Shown: positions 1-10,601 of the stretch, in pieces
Layout: every line of letters begins with the position of its first letter
Numbering within the stretch: position 1 is the stretch's first letter
Assembly: GCA_903849645.1 (NCBI GenBank)
Contig: CAINJJ010000053.1
Coordinates: 62,001 to 126,000 of the forward strand
Length of the DNA: 64,000 bases
Origin: an uncultured Acidobacteriaceae bacterium
GTDB taxonomy: Bacteria > Acidobacteriota > Terriglobia > Terriglobales > Acidobacteriaceae
Direction: 5' to 3'
Notes under the pieces: generated by a model
Seen by the model: only the letters and a program-made list of their open reading frames with translations
Told to the model about the DNA's origin: nothing
The model's database searches: none
Made by a program: the position numbers and the translations under genes

Positions 1-553
1 CCATCGAAATGCGGCTCTGATGCTGTTCGTCGGCGATCAGCGTGTCCTTCGCCAGCCGGAACGTCCCCGTCCGCTCGCCCGGAGAAAAGAAGGCCGCCGG
101 TGACAGGCAGGTCCAGTTCAATCCTGACTTCGCCGCCAGTTCCAGAGCATCGCCGTGAGCCACGGCTATCCCCATCCACTCCTGCGGAAGGTGTCCGCTG
201 GCGATCAGCGAAACCCCTGGCGCAACTTCGAGCGTTCCCGCCCCGCCCACAAACACAAAGCGCGCCACCCCACTCTGCCCGGCCCCGGCCAGCAGGTTCT
301 TCGTAGCGGGCAGCAGGTCCTGGGGATTCTCCGGCCCCGGCCCGTAGGCACTCACCAGCGCGTCCGCGCCTCGTGCGGCGGCGGCAACGCCGGCCACGTC
401 GTTCACGTCTCCTGCCAGCACGGTCAGATTCTCCCGCGCGGCCAGTTTCGATGGGTCGCGCACCACCGCTGTCACCTGGTGGCCGCGGGCAAGAAGTTCG
501 TCCAGAATGCGGCTCCCGGCCTGGCCGGTGGCGCCGTACAAGGTAATCTTCAT
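1..553 (-). CDS. NAD(P)-binding NmrA/SDR-like oxidoreductase (3' part missing)
   Basis: The reading frame starts at the ATG complement at 551-553 and runs off the left edge, so about 184 residues of the N-terminal part are visible. The N terminus MKITLYGATGQAGSR holds the Rossmann dinucleotide-binding motif GATGQAG, followed by HQVTAVVRDPSKL, typical of atypical short-chain dehydrogenases of the NmrA/YwnB type that bind NAD(P)H. The substrate cannot be told. A second, separate member of this family lies at 14265-14891. Gene boundaries at the left are unknown because the window cuts it. Confidence 0.8.
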   Translation of the reverse strand, partial: MKITLYGATGQAGSRILDELLARGHQVTAVVRDPSKLAARENLTVLAGDVNDVAGVAAAARGADALVSAYGPGPENPQDLLPATKNLLAGAGQSGVARFVFVGGAGTLEVAPGVSLIASGHLPQEWMGIAVAHGDALELAAKSGLNWTCLSPAAFFSPGERTGTFRLAKDTLIADEQHQSRISM

Positions 554-1189
554 CGGTTGTTTCTCCTCAAGTAGGCAAGCGTCTTCCCCCCAATGGATGT
601 ATCCGCGAAGAATCCGATGCAGAAAAGAGCACCCGCCGGGGGAAACCATCGACTCAAGCCAGTTCTTCGGCAGATCAACTCAAAGAGGGGAGCGAGCGGC
701 GGACCGGACCCGAGTCGCCCATACGCACATGACATGGCTGATCGAAGAGTGACGTCGCTTCCCATTCAGGAACTGGTTTCATTTCAGGAAAATTGAGGCG
801 AATCCGCCGGTGCGGCTCCATTCTTTGTGCAGTTTCCTTCGAATGGCTGGAGCCACCTCCTCGCCAGAATCCGCGGAAAGCCGGTTGATCCACCTGGCTG
901 GAATGACATCGCACGGCCCTGCCCGAATCTCACTCAAGCCGGCCCCTCACAGGCCGATGAAGTCCTCGTAAAGGGAAAGGGGCTGAACATCCTTTCTTTT
1001 TGCTTGTAAGCGAAGAGTTGACCAAGATCAACGGCGTTGCCGGAAATGCGGATCGCTCCTGGATGGCCCCTTTACGTTGACCGCACTTGCAGGCCAGGAG
1101 CCGAACGCACGGTTGCCGTTCGGATTGCCCTTCCGATTTCACCCTGGAAGGCCTTGCGAGGGCGGTCCATGGGGCCAGGGGTCGAGAGC
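554..1189. other. Intergenic region between divergent genes
   Basis: About 640 bp separate the oxidoreductase on the minus strand from the chemosensory operon on the plus strand. Only short overlapping open frames without recognisable domains occur. The region must hold the promoters of both directions, but I see no convincing -35/-10 pair, operator or RNA. Confidence 0.5.
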
Positions 1190-1534
1190 ATGAGACGAAA
1201 ACAAGCAAACGCGCCAAATGGTGAGGGATGTGCGCCGATCGTTTTCCGACAGGAGGACGGGGGGAGCCTGATTCGCCTGCAAGGCGCGATCGACATCGGC
1301 AGCGCGGCGGAGTTCAAGGACCTCCTGGTGCAGGGACTCAAATCCGGTGCGCCGATGCGCGTGTCTCTGGAACAAGCGACCAGCCTCGATGTCACGGCGA
1401 TCCAGTTGCTTTGGGCTGCATCCCGCGAAGCAACCAGGGTGGGCGTGGGGTTCGCGCTTGAGGGATCCACGTCAGAATCGGTGCGCAGTGCGCTGCTCAA
1501 CGCGGGTCTGGAAAAGTTCCCGGTTCCTGACTAA
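1190..1534 (+). CDS. STAS-domain protein heading the che operon
   Basis: A 114-residue protein that is essentially one STAS domain (the fold of anti-anti-sigma factors such as SpoIIAA). It has a beta strand around LIRLQGAIDIGSAAEF, then the conserved loop LDVTAIQLLWAA, then SVRSALLNAGL. The phosphoacceptor loop reads D-V-T-A rather than the usual D-S-S/T-G, so phosphorylation control is uncertain. I chose the ATG at 1190 because it directly precedes the domain and follows AGGGG; an ATG further upstream (1169) is also in frame. It ends 20 bp before cheA, so it is probably cotranscribed and may be an output or adaptor partner of this chemosensory system. Confidence 0.75.
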   Translation: MRRKQANAPNGEGCAPIVFRQEDGGSLIRLQGAIDIGSAAEFKDLLVQGLKSGAPMRVSLEQATSLDVTAIQLLWAASREATRVGVGFALEGSTSESVRSALLNAGLEKFPVPD

Positions 1535-1554
1535 ACCGGATAAGGCGACTGGTC

Positions 1555-3699
1555 ATGAAACAGAAGGCTTCAAGCAGCGCCGAGCAGTTCAAGCAGAGCT
1601 TCCGCGAGGAGGCGCGCGACATTCTTGTCGACCTGGAGTCGGCGCTCCTCGAGTTGAACGAGCGCCACGACGATCTGGAACTCGTAGGGCGCGCCTTTCG
1701 CGGGTTGCACACAATCAAGGGCTCCGGCGCGATGTTCGGCTTTGACAAGCTGGCGTCCTTTACGCATGACCTGGAGACGGCCTTTGACGAGGTCCGAAAC
1801 GGGCGCCTCGCAATCAGTTCCACGCTGATCGACCTGACTCTCTCGGCGCTGGACCAGATTCGCGCCATGCTGGAGGAGGGTTCGACCGATGCGGCCCCTG
1901 CCGACCCCGAGGCCAGCGCCAGAATCCTCGATGCCGTGCGGCGTTTGACCGGGGCCGTCGGCGACGTCCCCCGGCAAGCGCCGCGCAGCCGGAGCGAGGT
2001 GCAGGAACCGGCCCGTACGGCGAAACCATTGCGTGAATGGCACATCCGCTTTGCGCCGGGCGCTGAGATGCTGCGCTGCGGCGCCAATCCCCTGCTGCTC
2101 CTGCGCGAGCTCGGCGAGTTGGGCGGGCTGGCGGTGCGCGCTTCGATGGCGGAGATACCACCCCTGGCGGAACTCGACCCGGAACGCTGCTATCTCTCCT
2201 GGGATATGGTTCTCTCGACCGCCTGCACCCGCGATGCAATTCGCGACGTATTCATCTTTGTCGAGGACAACTGCGAGCTGGTGATCGAGGCGGCATCCGA
2301 AGCGGCGTCCGGAAAGGCCGAGACCTCGGCAATCAACGGTCCGGGCGCCACGGCCAGAGCGCCCGAAGACAAGCGCTCCGGGTCCCCGGGCCGCCGCAGC
2401 GTCGATGCGGTTGACCCCGGTTCGAGCCTGCGCGTACCCGCCGCCAAGCTTGATCAGTTTGTCAACCTCGTCGGCGAACTGGTCACGGTCCAGGCCAGAC
2501 TGAGCGAACTGGCCGCACGGCGCGACGATCCTGAGGTGGTCGCGGTGTCTGAAGAGGTCGAACGGCTGACCACGGCACTCCGCGAGAATTCAATCAACAT
2601 CCGCATGATCCCCATTCGCGGCACATTCGAGAAGTTTCGCCGCCTGGTGCACGATCTGGCGCGCGACCTCGGCAAAAGCGTCGAGCTCACCATCGAAGGC
2701 GCGGAGACGGAGCTGGACAAGACCGTAATCGAGCAGTTGAGCGATCCCCTGATGCACCTGATCCGCAACAGCATGGACCATGGCATCGAGCCCCCGGAGG
2801 CGCGCGCGGCTCAAGGCAAGCGCCCCATTGCGGCCATCCATCTTTCCGCGCGGCACTCCGGCGCCAGCGTGCTGATCGGAGTCGCCGACGATGGCCGTGG
2901 AATAGACACCGAAGCGGTGCGCCAACGCGCCATCGAAAAGGGCCTTGTGGATGCCGGAGCCAGCCTGACCCAGGCCGAGACGTATGCGCTGCTCTTCGAG
3001 CCGGGATTCTCCACCGCCAGTCGGGTGACCGACGTATCCGGCCGCGGCGTGGGCATGGACGTCGTAAGGCAAAGAGTGGAAGCCCTGCGCGGCGCCATCG
3101 ACGTTGCCAGCAAGCCGGGCGAGGGCGCCACCGTCACGCTCCGCCTGCCGCTCACCCTGGCCATCATTGATGGCCTGCTGGTGAGTGTGGGAGAGTCCTG
3201 TTTCGTGCTGCCCCTGGCCAACACTCTCGAGTGCATCGAGCTCACCGAGAAGGACATCGAAGCGGCCAACGGCAAACGCGTGGCCAACGTGCGCGGAGAT
3301 CTCATTCCCTACATCCGCCTGCGCGAGCACTTCAACCTTCGCTCGGAGCGCCCGCCCATCGAGCAGGTCATGATCGTCGAGACGGCCGAGGGGCGCTATG
3401 GCTTTGCGGTCGACTGCGTCCTGGGCGACTGCCAGACCGTGATCAAGAACCTGGGCCGCTTCTATCGCCATGTGCAGGTCGTCTCCGGCGCAACCATCCT
3501 GGGCAATGGAACCGTGGCCCTGATTCTCGATCCCGAGCGGCTCGTGCAATCGGCTTTCCAGGCGCAGGTCAACGCCCGCCAGGGAAACTCGGCGGACAAC
3601 CTTGTTGGAGGACGACCCTGGAAGGGCTCGGCTCGAAACCTTCTCAAAAGCGGCGGCGGTGGCGGCCAAAACGCCATCTCCAGTAGATTGACACACTAA
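1555..3699 (+). CDS. cheA: Chemotaxis histidine kinase CheA
   Basis: 714 residues with the full CheA order. An Hpt (P1) domain at about 10-110 has phosphorylatable His52 in HTIKGSGAMFG. A P2-like regulator-binding region lies at about 160-245, the dimerisation segment at about 290-355, and the ATPase N box NSMDHGIEPPEA near 405 with G boxes GVADDGRGID and GRGVGMDVVR. A CheW-like P5 domain covers about 535-680. It autophosphorylates and passes phosphate to response regulators under control of the receptor array. It follows the STAS gene by 20 bp and precedes the receptor gene by 93 bp. The only receiver domain nearby is that of CheB; no cheY is seen. Confidence 0.96.
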   Translation: MKQKASSSAEQFKQSFREEARDILVDLESALLELNERHDDLELVGRAFRGLHTIKGSGAMFGFDKLASFTHDLETAFDEVRNGRLAISSTLIDLTLSALDQIRAMLEEGSTDAAPADPEASARILDAVRRLTGAVGDVPRQAPRSRSEVQEPARTAKPLREWHIRFAPGAEMLRCGANPLLLLRELGELGGLAVRASMAEIPPLAELDPERCYLSWDMVLSTACTRDAIRDVFIFVEDNCELVIEAASEAASGKAETSAINGPGATARAPEDKRSGSPGRRSVDAVDPGSSLRVPAAKLDQFVNLVGELVTVQARLSELAARRDDPEVVAVSEEVERLTTALRENSINIRMIPIRGTFEKFRRLVHDLARDLGKSVELTIEGAETELDKTVIEQLSDPLMHLIRNSMDHGIEPPEARAAQGKRPIAAIHLSARHSGASVLIGVADDGRGIDTEAVRQRAIEKGLVDAGASLTQAETYALLFEPGFSTASRVTDVSGRGVGMDVVRQRVEALRGAIDVASKPGEGATVTLRLPLTLAIIDGLLVSVGESCFVLPLANTLECIELTEKDIEAANGKRVANVRGDLIPYIRLREHFNLRSERPPIEQVMIVETAEGRYGFAVDCVLGDCQTVIKNLGRFYRHVQVVSGATILGNGTVALILDPERLVQSAFQAQVNARQGNSADNLVGGRPWKGSARNLLKSGGGGGQNAISSRLTH

Positions 3700-3792
3700 C
3701 CAGCTTCCGTTTCGTGCCGCTCCGCCTCCTCGCCCTGCGGGGCAAGGATCGGCGGCGGATGCGAATCCAGGCAAGACAGAAAGACGGACATC

Positions 3793-6700
3793 ATGGCGAC
3801 TGCAGTGGTAACTGAAGGCCGGAAGCCGCACGGCAACGGCAATGGGCACGGGAGCAACGGACATGTGGACCGTGCGAGAGGCAAGGCGCATCTGGCCGAA
3901 GACGACTCGATGCTGGTTCTCGAAGAGATCATGCGCCTGGTGGATGCGTCCAGGGAAGGACGCCTCACGGAACGAGCCAAGGCAACCTTGTTCAACGGAG
4001 CGCACCGTGAGATGTTGCAGGGCGTCAACGAAATGCTCGACGCCATCCTGCTCCCCATCGGCGAGGGCAATCGCATCCTGGCCCAGATCTCCGCTGGCAA
4101 GATCGACGAGCTGATCGCGCAGACCTACAAAGGCGACCACGAAAAGATGAAGGTCGCCGTCAACAACGTGGCCATCGTCACGCAGGGCCTGCAGAAGGAA
4201 CTGGCTCGCCTGATTGAAGCATCCAAGGAAGGCCAGCTCGCGGACCGCGGCAAGCCCGAGCAGTTCCAGGGCGCCTACGCCGAGATCATCCGCGGCGTCA
4301 ACACCATGCTCGACGCCATCCTGCTCCCCATCGGCGAGGGCAATCGCATCCTGGCCCAGATCTCCGCCGGCAAGATCGACGAGCTGATCGCGCAGACCTA
4401 CAAAGGCGACCACGAAAAGATGAAGGTGGCGGTGAACAACGTCGGGCAGGTATTGCAGGGCCTGCAGAAGGAGCTGGCCCGGCTGACCGACGCCGCGAAT
4501 GCCGGCAAGCTGGTCGAGCGTGGACATCACGATCAGTTCCGTGGCGCATATGCGGAGATCGTTCGCGGCGTCAATGCGGTTCTGGACGCAGTGATAACGC
4601 CGCTGAATTTCTCTGCCGGTTATGTGGACCGGATCAGCCGGGGCGATATTCCGCCCAGGATCACCGACACCTACAACGGCGACTTCAACACCATCAAGAA
4701 CAACCTGAACACCTGCATCGACGCGGTAAATGCGCTGGTTGCCGATGCGGCGGTGCTCTCGGTGGCAGCGGTGGAGGGCAAGCTGGCGACGCGCGCGGAC
4801 GCGAGCAAGCACCAGGGGGACTACCGGAAGATCGTGCAGGGCGTGAACGAGACGCTGGACGCGGTGATCGGCCCGCTGAATGTTGCAGCGAACTATGTGG
4901 ACCGGATCAGCCAGGGCGACATTCCGGCCAAGATCACCGACACTTACAACGGCGACTTCAACACCATCAAGAACAACCTGAACACCTGCATCGACGCGGT
5001 GAACGCGCTGGTTGCCGATGCGGCGGTGCTCTCGCGGGCGGCGGTGGAGGGCAAGCTGGCCACGCGCGCGGACGCGAGCAAGCACCAGGGGGACTATCGC
5101 AAGATCGTGCAGGGCGTGGACGATTGCCTGGACGCGGTCATAGGCCCTCTCAACGTTGCGGCCGACTACGTGGCTCGGATCAGCCGGGGCGATATTCCGC
5201 CCAGGATCACCGACACCTACAACGGCGACTTCAACACCATCAAGAACAACCTGAACACCTGCATCGACGCGGTGAGCGCGCTGGTTGCCGACGCCGGCAT
5301 TCTGGTGAAGGCGGCGGTGGAGGGCAAGCTGGGCACGCGTGCGGACGCCGGCAAGCACCAGGGCGACTACCGAAAGATCGTGCAGGGCGTGAACGAGACG
5401 CTCGACGCAGTGATCGGCCCGTTGAATGTGGCCGCGAACTATGTTGACCGAATCAGCCGGGGCGATATTCCGGCCAAGATCACCGACACCTACAACGGCG
5501 ACTTCAACGCCATCAAGAACAACCTGAACACCTGCATCGACGCGGTCAATGCGCTGGTTGTCGACGCCGGTATGCTGGTGAAGGCGGCGGTGGAGGGCAA
5601 ACTGGCCACGCGCGCCGACGCCGGCAAGCACCAGGGCGACTATCGCAAGATTGTGCAGGGCGTCAACGAGACGCTGGACGCGGTGATCGGCCCGTTGAAT
5701 GTGGCCGCCCGGTATGTTGACCTGATCTCCAAGGGCGACGTGCCCGCGCAGATCGCCGACAGCTACAACGGCGACTTCAACACCATCAAGAACAACCTGA
5801 ACACGCTGATCGTGGCGATGAACGAGATCACGGCGGCCGCCGAGGAGATATCGAACGGCAATTTGACGGTAGAACTTCGCGACCGCTCGCCCCAGGACAA
5901 GCTCATGCAGGCCCTGTCGGCCATGGTCGCAGGACTCACGCGGACGGTCTCTGAAATTCGCTCCATCGCGGGCGAGGTTGCCTCAGCCAGTCAATCCATT
6001 TCCACGGCATCCGTGCAGGTGTCAAAGGGCGCAAGCGCGCAGGCCGCGGCTGCCGAAGAGGCCTCCTCCTCCATGGAAGAGATGGTGTCCAACATCAAGC
6101 AGAACGCTGACAATGCGCAGCAGACTGACAAGATCGCCAACAAGAGCGCCAAGGACGCGCAGGAGAGCGGAAAGAGCGTGCTGGAAGCAGTAGCCGCGAT
6201 GAAGGAGATCGCCAACAAGATCTCCATCATCGAAGAGATTGCGCGCCAGACCAATCTGCTGGCGCTCAATGCGGCCATTGAAGCGGCGCGGGCGGGCGAA
6301 CATGGCAAGGGATTCGCCGTGGTGGCCGCCGAGGTGCGCAAGCTTGCCGAGCGCAGCCAGAAGGCTGCCGGCGAGATCAACCAGCTCTCCGCAACCACAC
6401 TCAAGGTATCGGAGAAGTCCGGTGAGATGCTGGAGAAGCTGGTGCCAGATATTCAGCGCACGGCGGAACTGGTGCAGGAGATCTCCGCTGCCTCCAAGGA
6501 GCAGGACACCGGCGCCGAACAGATCAACAAGGCGCTTCAGCAGCTTGAGCAGGTCATTCAGCAGAATGCCTCCGCATCCGAGGAGATGGCTGCCACCACC
6601 GAGGAACTGACCGGCCAGTCCGATCAGTTGGTCAGCGCGCTCTCGTTCTTCCACACCGGAGACGACACGGGACAGGGGCACAAGGCGGGAGCCACAAAAG

Positions 6701-6846
6701 GCGCGCGGCCCGCGCACTCCGCGCCGGCCAGGGTGGGTCGGCCCTCAGGACATGCCGTTCCTTCAGGAGCCAGGCCAGGAACCGGAGTCAATATCCGGCT
6801 CAAGGAGAAGCACGACGACATCGACGGCGAGTTCGAGCGCTACTGA
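3793..6846 (+). CDS. Soluble methyl-accepting chemotaxis protein with seven HAMP-like repeats
   Basis: 1017 residues without signal peptide or membrane segment, so a cytoplasmic receptor. A short Gly/His/Asn-rich N terminus is followed by seven tandem 91-residue units (residues about 50-686). Each carries two HAMP-like halves, of the [15 protein letters not shown] and [17 protein letters not shown] types. The C-terminal coiled-coil signalling domain contains the hairpin tip [24 protein letters not shown] from about residue 813, which contacts CheA and CheW, and Glu/Gln-rich flanks suitable for CheR/CheB modification. The tail after about 960 is low complexity. No separate ligand-binding domain is visible, so the repeat array itself or a partner protein is the likely input. 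Arrays of about 90-residue HAMP pairs are known from fungal group III histidine kinases. Confidence 0.95.
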   Translation: MATAVVTEGRKPHGNGNGHGSNGHVDRARGKAHLAEDDSMLVLEEIMRLVDASREGRLTERAKATLFNGAHREMLQGVNEMLDAILLPIGEGNRILAQISAGKIDELIAQTYKGDHEKMKVAVNNVAIVTQGLQKELARLIEASKEGQLADRGKPEQFQGAYAEIIRGVNTMLDAILLPIGEGNRILAQISAGKIDELIAQTYKGDHEKMKVAVNNVGQVLQGLQKELARLTDAANAGKLVERGHHDQFRGAYAEIVRGVNAVLDAVITPLNFSAGYVDRISRGDIPPRITDTYNGDFNTIKNNLNTCIDAVNALVADAAVLSVAAVEGKLATRADASKHQGDYRKIVQGVNETLDAVIGPLNVAANYVDRISQGDIPAKITDTYNGDFNTIKNNLNTCIDAVNALVADAAVLSRAAVEGKLATRADASKHQGDYRKIVQGVDDCLDAVIGPLNVAADYVARISRGDIPPRITDTYNGDFNTIKNNLNTCIDAVSALVADAGILVKAAVEGKLGTRADAGKHQGDYRKIVQGVNETLDAVIGPLNVAANYVDRISRGDIPAKITDTYNGDFNAIKNNLNTCIDAVNALVVDAGMLVKAAVEGKLATRADAGKHQGDYRKIVQGVNETLDAVIGPLNVAARYVDLISKGDVPAQIADSYNGDFNTIKNNLNTLIVAMNEITAAAEEISNGNLTVELRDRSPQDKLMQALSAMVAGLTRTVSEIRSIAGEVASASQSISTASVQVSKGASAQAAAAEEASSSMEEMVSNIKQNADNAQQTDKIANKSAKDAQESGKSVLEAVAAMKEIANKISIIEEIARQTNLLALNAAIEAARAGEHGKGFAVVAAEVRKLAERSQKAAGEINQLSATTLKVSEKSGEMLEKLVPDIQRTAELVQEISAASKEQDTGAEQINKALQQLEQVIQQNASASEEMAATTEELTGQSDQLVSALSFFHTGDDTGQGHKAGATKGARPAHSAPARVGRPSGHAVPSGARPGTGVNIRLKEKHDDIDGEFERY
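3940..5850 (+). repeat. Seven tandem 273-bp repeats inside the mcp gene
   Basis: The conserved TAC codon of T-Y-N-G/T-Y-K-G occurs at 4126, 4399, 4672, 4945, 5218, 5491 and 5764, exactly 273 bp apart with no indel. Units 1-2 ([18 protein letters not shown]) form one subtype and units 3-7 ([19 protein letters not shown]) another. Adjacent units are nearly identical over long stretches at DNA level, pointing to recent duplication or gene conversion. Confidence 0.95.
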
Positions 6847-6960
6847 GTACGGCAGAACGGGCTAGCCTTGCCATGCATCCGCGACAAGGCGGCTTTCACC
6901 GGCCGCTGGAATCCGGTCCGCATGGCAAGCGCCCAGTCTTCACGATGAGAGAGGAGTTGA

Positions 6961-7476
6961 ATGATGAGCGTCACTGAAATCACGGAGACCCGCCAGTACC
7001 TGACCTTCAAGCTCGGCAACGAGATCTTCGCCACCGATGTGGCCAAGGTGAGGGAGGTGCTCGATCTCACAACCATTACCCAGATTCCGCGCACCCCGGA
7101 CTTCATGTCCGGAGTCATCAATCTTCGCGGCAGCGTCGTCCCGGTGGTCGATCTCAGGCTCTGCTTTGAGATGTCGAGAACCGAAAGCACCCGCAATACC
7201 TGCATTGTTGTCGTCGAAGTGCTTCTGGACAGCGAATCCACCGTGATCGGCGCTCTGGCCGATTCAGTGGAAGAGGTCATCGACCTCGATCCGGAGAACA
7301 TCCAGCCGGCCCCGCGCATAGGAGCCCATATCCGCACAGACTTCATCAAGGGCATGGGGCGGCGCGATACCCAGTTCATCATGATTCTGGATATTGATCG
7401 CGTCTTCTCCGCCGAGGAACTGGCAGCTGTGCGCGGCCAGGAGCCAACCAAACAGTTGATGGAAGTGGCAGCTTGA
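6961..7476 (+). CDS. cheW: Chemotaxis coupling protein CheW
   Basis: 171 residues, a single CheW domain that links receptors to CheA. Typical segments are QYLTFKLGNEIFATDVAKVREVL at the start, IPRTPDFMSGVINLRGSVVPVVDLR in the middle and FIMILDIDRVFSAEEL at the end. The start ATG-ATG follows GAGAGGAG at good spacing. The gene lies 114 bp after the receptor and 7 bp before cheR. Confidence 0.95.
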   Translation: MMSVTEITETRQYLTFKLGNEIFATDVAKVREVLDLTTITQIPRTPDFMSGVINLRGSVVPVVDLRLCFEMSRTESTRNTCIVVVEVLLDSESTVIGALADSVEEVIDLDPENIQPAPRIGAHIRTDFIKGMGRRDTQFIMILDIDRVFSAEELAAVRGQEPTKQLMEVAA

Positions 7477-7483
7477 GGGAGAG

Positions 7484-8368
7484 ATGGGGCGGGCGGAAGT
7501 CCGCCTCATTCACACGATGAGCACACGCGAAGATAGCCTTTGCAGCCGGGACTACGTGCGGCTTTGCGAGTTGATATACCGCGAGGCGGGCATCACCCTG
7601 GGCTCGGAAAAACGGACCATGCTCGAGGTGCGGCTCAAACCACGGTTGAAGGAACTGCATCTTGGTTCTTACAGCCAGTATTGCGATTATCTCTTTGCTC
7701 GCGAGGGCCAAACGGAAGAGATCATTCCACTCATCGATGTTGTCACTACAAACAAGACGGACTTTTTTCGTGAGCCCCGCCACTTCGACTTCCTGTTCGG
7801 CAAAGCCCTGCCGGGACTCACAAGCGGGGACGGCGGAAGACGGTCCCTGCTCATCTGGAGCGCAGGATGCTCAACGGGAGAGGAGCCATACACACTGGCC
7901 ATGGTGCTGAGCGAGTACGCCCTGGCGCACCCCGGCTTCCACTTCCGGATACTGGCCACAGACATCTCCACACGGGTGCTCGCGCACGCAAAACTCGGCA
8001 TCTACACCACAGAGACCGTCGCTCCCGTGCAGGCCGCGCTCAGGATCAAGTACCTGCTGCGCAGCCGGGATCGAGCCTCGAATCGCGTGCGGGTTTCACC
8101 GGAACTGCGCCGCCTTGTTGAGTTCCGGCGCCTCAACTTCATGGATTCAAGCTACGGCATTCCGGAGATGGCTGACGCCATCTTTTGCCGCAACGTGATC
8201 ATCTATTTTGATCGCCCCACGCAGCAGCGCATCCTCCGCAGGCTCTGCCAGCACCTAGTTCCCGGGGGCTACCTGTTTGTGGGCCACGCCGAGACTCTGC
8301 ACGATATGAATCTTCCCCTTGTCCCGGTTGCGCCCGCACTCTACAGGAGGGTCGATGCCCCAGCCTGA
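7484..8368 (+). CDS. cheR: Chemoreceptor methyltransferase CheR
   Basis: 294 residues. An N-terminal helical CheR_N domain is followed by the SAM-dependent methyltransferase domain. Key motifs are NKTDFFREPRHF, the SAM loop SAGCSTGEEPYTLAM, LATDIS, and DAIFCRNVIIYFD. It methylates glutamates of the receptor upstream. The first ATG (7484) lies just behind GGGAGAG, a tight spacing; a second in-frame ATG at 7517 would remove 11 residues that the family does not need, so the start is not settled. The 3' end overlaps cheD by 14 bp. Confidence 0.94.
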   Translation: MGRAEVRLIHTMSTREDSLCSRDYVRLCELIYREAGITLGSEKRTMLEVRLKPRLKELHLGSYSQYCDYLFAREGQTEEIIPLIDVVTTNKTDFFREPRHFDFLFGKALPGLTSGDGGRRSLLIWSAGCSTGEEPYTLAMVLSEYALAHPGFHFRILATDISTRVLAHAKLGIYTTETVAPVQAALRIKYLLRSRDRASNRVRVSPELRRLVEFRRLNFMDSSYGIPEMADAIFCRNVIIYFDRPTQQRILRRLCQHLVPGGYLFVGHAETLHDMNLPLVPVAPALYRRVDAPA

Positions 8369-8849
8369 CGAATCATTGCCGCAGGTGTTCGTGCGGCCAG
8401 GTGAGTCGATCCTCGTCAGCGTACCCATGGTCTTGCGAACCCTGCTTGGCTCTTGCGTTGGCATTGCCCTGCGCATTCCCCGGCTTGGCATCGGCGCGCT
8501 CTGCCATCCCATGTTGCCCATTTGCCCTGCGGGCCAGGGCGCATCCCTGAGTACGGCGGCAGGCCGCCGCTATGTGGATTTCGCCATCCGCGATCTGGCC
8601 CGGCAGTTCGATGCCTTGGGAGCACACCGCGGCGAAGTCAAGGCCAAGCTCTTTGGCGGCGGCGATGTGCTCGCGATATACGGCGATGAATCACGACCGA
8701 CCGTGGGCCGTTTGAACTGCCAAGCTGCCCTCAGGGTGCTCGCGGAGGAAGACATCGATGTGGTCGCCTCCTCCCTGGGAGGCGAGTGCGGAGTGAATAT
8801 CCACTTCAACACCGGCACCGGAGAGGTGCTGCTCAAACGGCACAGATGA
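8355..8849 (+). CDS. cheD: Chemoreceptor glutamine deamidase CheD
   Basis: 164 residues. The CheD active-site cysteine is in LGSC (Cys34), the histidine in the family motif H-x-M-L-P (His51), and KLFGGGDVL follows in the second half. It deamidates receptor glutamines to methylatable glutamates. The ATG at 8355 is preceded by AGGAGGG, which decides the start inside the end of cheR, so the two are translationally coupled. Family members often partner with CheC, which is absent here. Confidence 0.92.
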   Translation: MPQPDESLPQVFVRPGESILVSVPMVLRTLLGSCVGIALRIPRLGIGALCHPMLPICPAGQGASLSTAAGRRYVDFAIRDLARQFDALGAHRGEVKAKLFGGGDVLAIYGDESRPTVGRLNCQAALRVLAEEDIDVVASSLGGECGVNIHFNTGTGEVLLKRHR

Positions 8850-8890
8850 GTGGAAGCACCCTGTGCATCCACACGGGAAAGAAGCGCTAG

Positions 8891-9991
<1,101 letters not shown>

Positions 9992-10209
9992 AAATTCATC
10001 CCATCCAGAATCGGATTCCTCCCGCGTCCACCATCGAATTCAAGGCCGGAGACCAAGCTCCAGCGCCCCCGGAGTGCCCCACCCCGGCTGGACGCCGCGA
10101 AGAAGCAGGGCTGCGACCATCCATTCCCCTCCCAATTCACACAACGTGAATAATTTATGCCCCCCTTGGCCGGTAACCTGAGGAGGAGCCTCAGTTCCGC
10201 TGGCGGGGC

Positions 10210-10482
10210 TCACTTCAGATAGGCGCGCACCAGGTCGATCAGATCCTCAGCCAGTTCCGGGGCAATATGCTCCTTGGCGCCATCGGTCAGGTGAAACCGA
10301 ATATGGTCCTCGAGCACCTCACCCATCAGTCCGTTGGCGCCTCCGCGCACAGCAGCCAGCAGCATCAACTGGTCGCCACAGTCCTGGTCGGCCAGGATAG
10401 CGCGCTCGACCGCATCCAGTTGACCGCGCATCTTGCGCACCCGCTGCAGCAGTTTCACCTTCTCCCGTTCGTGCTGAGACAT
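10210..10482 (-). CDS. CsoR/RcnR/FrmR family metal- or formaldehyde-sensing repressor
   Basis: 90 residues, all-helical DUF156 repressor. The start is the ATG at 10480-10482 behind AGGAGGG. The fingerprint residues visible are His4, Cys35, His60 and His64. Cys35 and His60 are common to the family; His64 plus an N-terminal His point to RcnR-type nickel/cobalt sensors, whereas the overall sequence (KMRGQLDAVERAI, DLVRAYLK) looks more like FrmR, which lacks His64 and uses a Pro2. It is divergently placed to the porin gene with a G-tract operator between them, and it probably represses its own gene and perhaps the porin. Confidence 0.88.
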   Translation of the reverse strand: MSQHEREKVKLLQRVRKMRGQLDAVERAILADQDCGDQLMLLAAVRGGANGLMGEVLEDHIRFHLTDGAKEHIAPELAEDLIDLVRAYLK

Positions 10483-10501
10483 GGTCACCCTCCTCTTGAC
10501 G

Positions 10502-10540
10502 ATACCCTCCCCCGGTATGGTACAAACCCTAAGGGGGTAT
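10502..10540. promoter_or_regulatory. Probable operator of the RcnR/FrmR-type repressor
   Basis: The sequence ATACCCTCCCCCGGTAT at 10502-10518 has ATACC/GGTAT arms around a C-tract. It is followed by ACCCTAAGGGGGTAT at 10526-10540. G/C-tracts flanked by AT-containing inverted repeats are the operator type of the RcnR/FrmR/CsoR family. It lies 20-58 bp upstream of the repressor start and 62-100 bp upstream of the porin start, so both directions could be controlled. Confidence 0.7.
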
Positions 10541-10601
10541 CCTTGCAAACCCATTCTAGCCCACACCCCCTGTTCCCAACTCCAGCGCGGAAGGCCTGTC
10601 G

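Noticed and set aside
2590-5631. A 1013-residue open frame on the minus strand opposite cheA and the receptor gene
   Set aside because: It is antisense to two clear genes. Its length comes from the high GC content and the repeated DNA of the HAMP units, and its translation is low-complexity His/Gln/Val/Arg-rich without any domain.
3940-5850. Could the 273-bp tandem array be a CRISPR or satellite repeat?
   Set aside because: The unit is 91 codons read in one frame within a receptor gene, with no spacers; it is a protein repeat.
10178-10194. Hairpin CTGAGG-AGGAG-CCTCAG downstream of the metal repressor and cheB
   Set aside because: Only a 6-bp stem and no U-run, so I do not call it a terminator.
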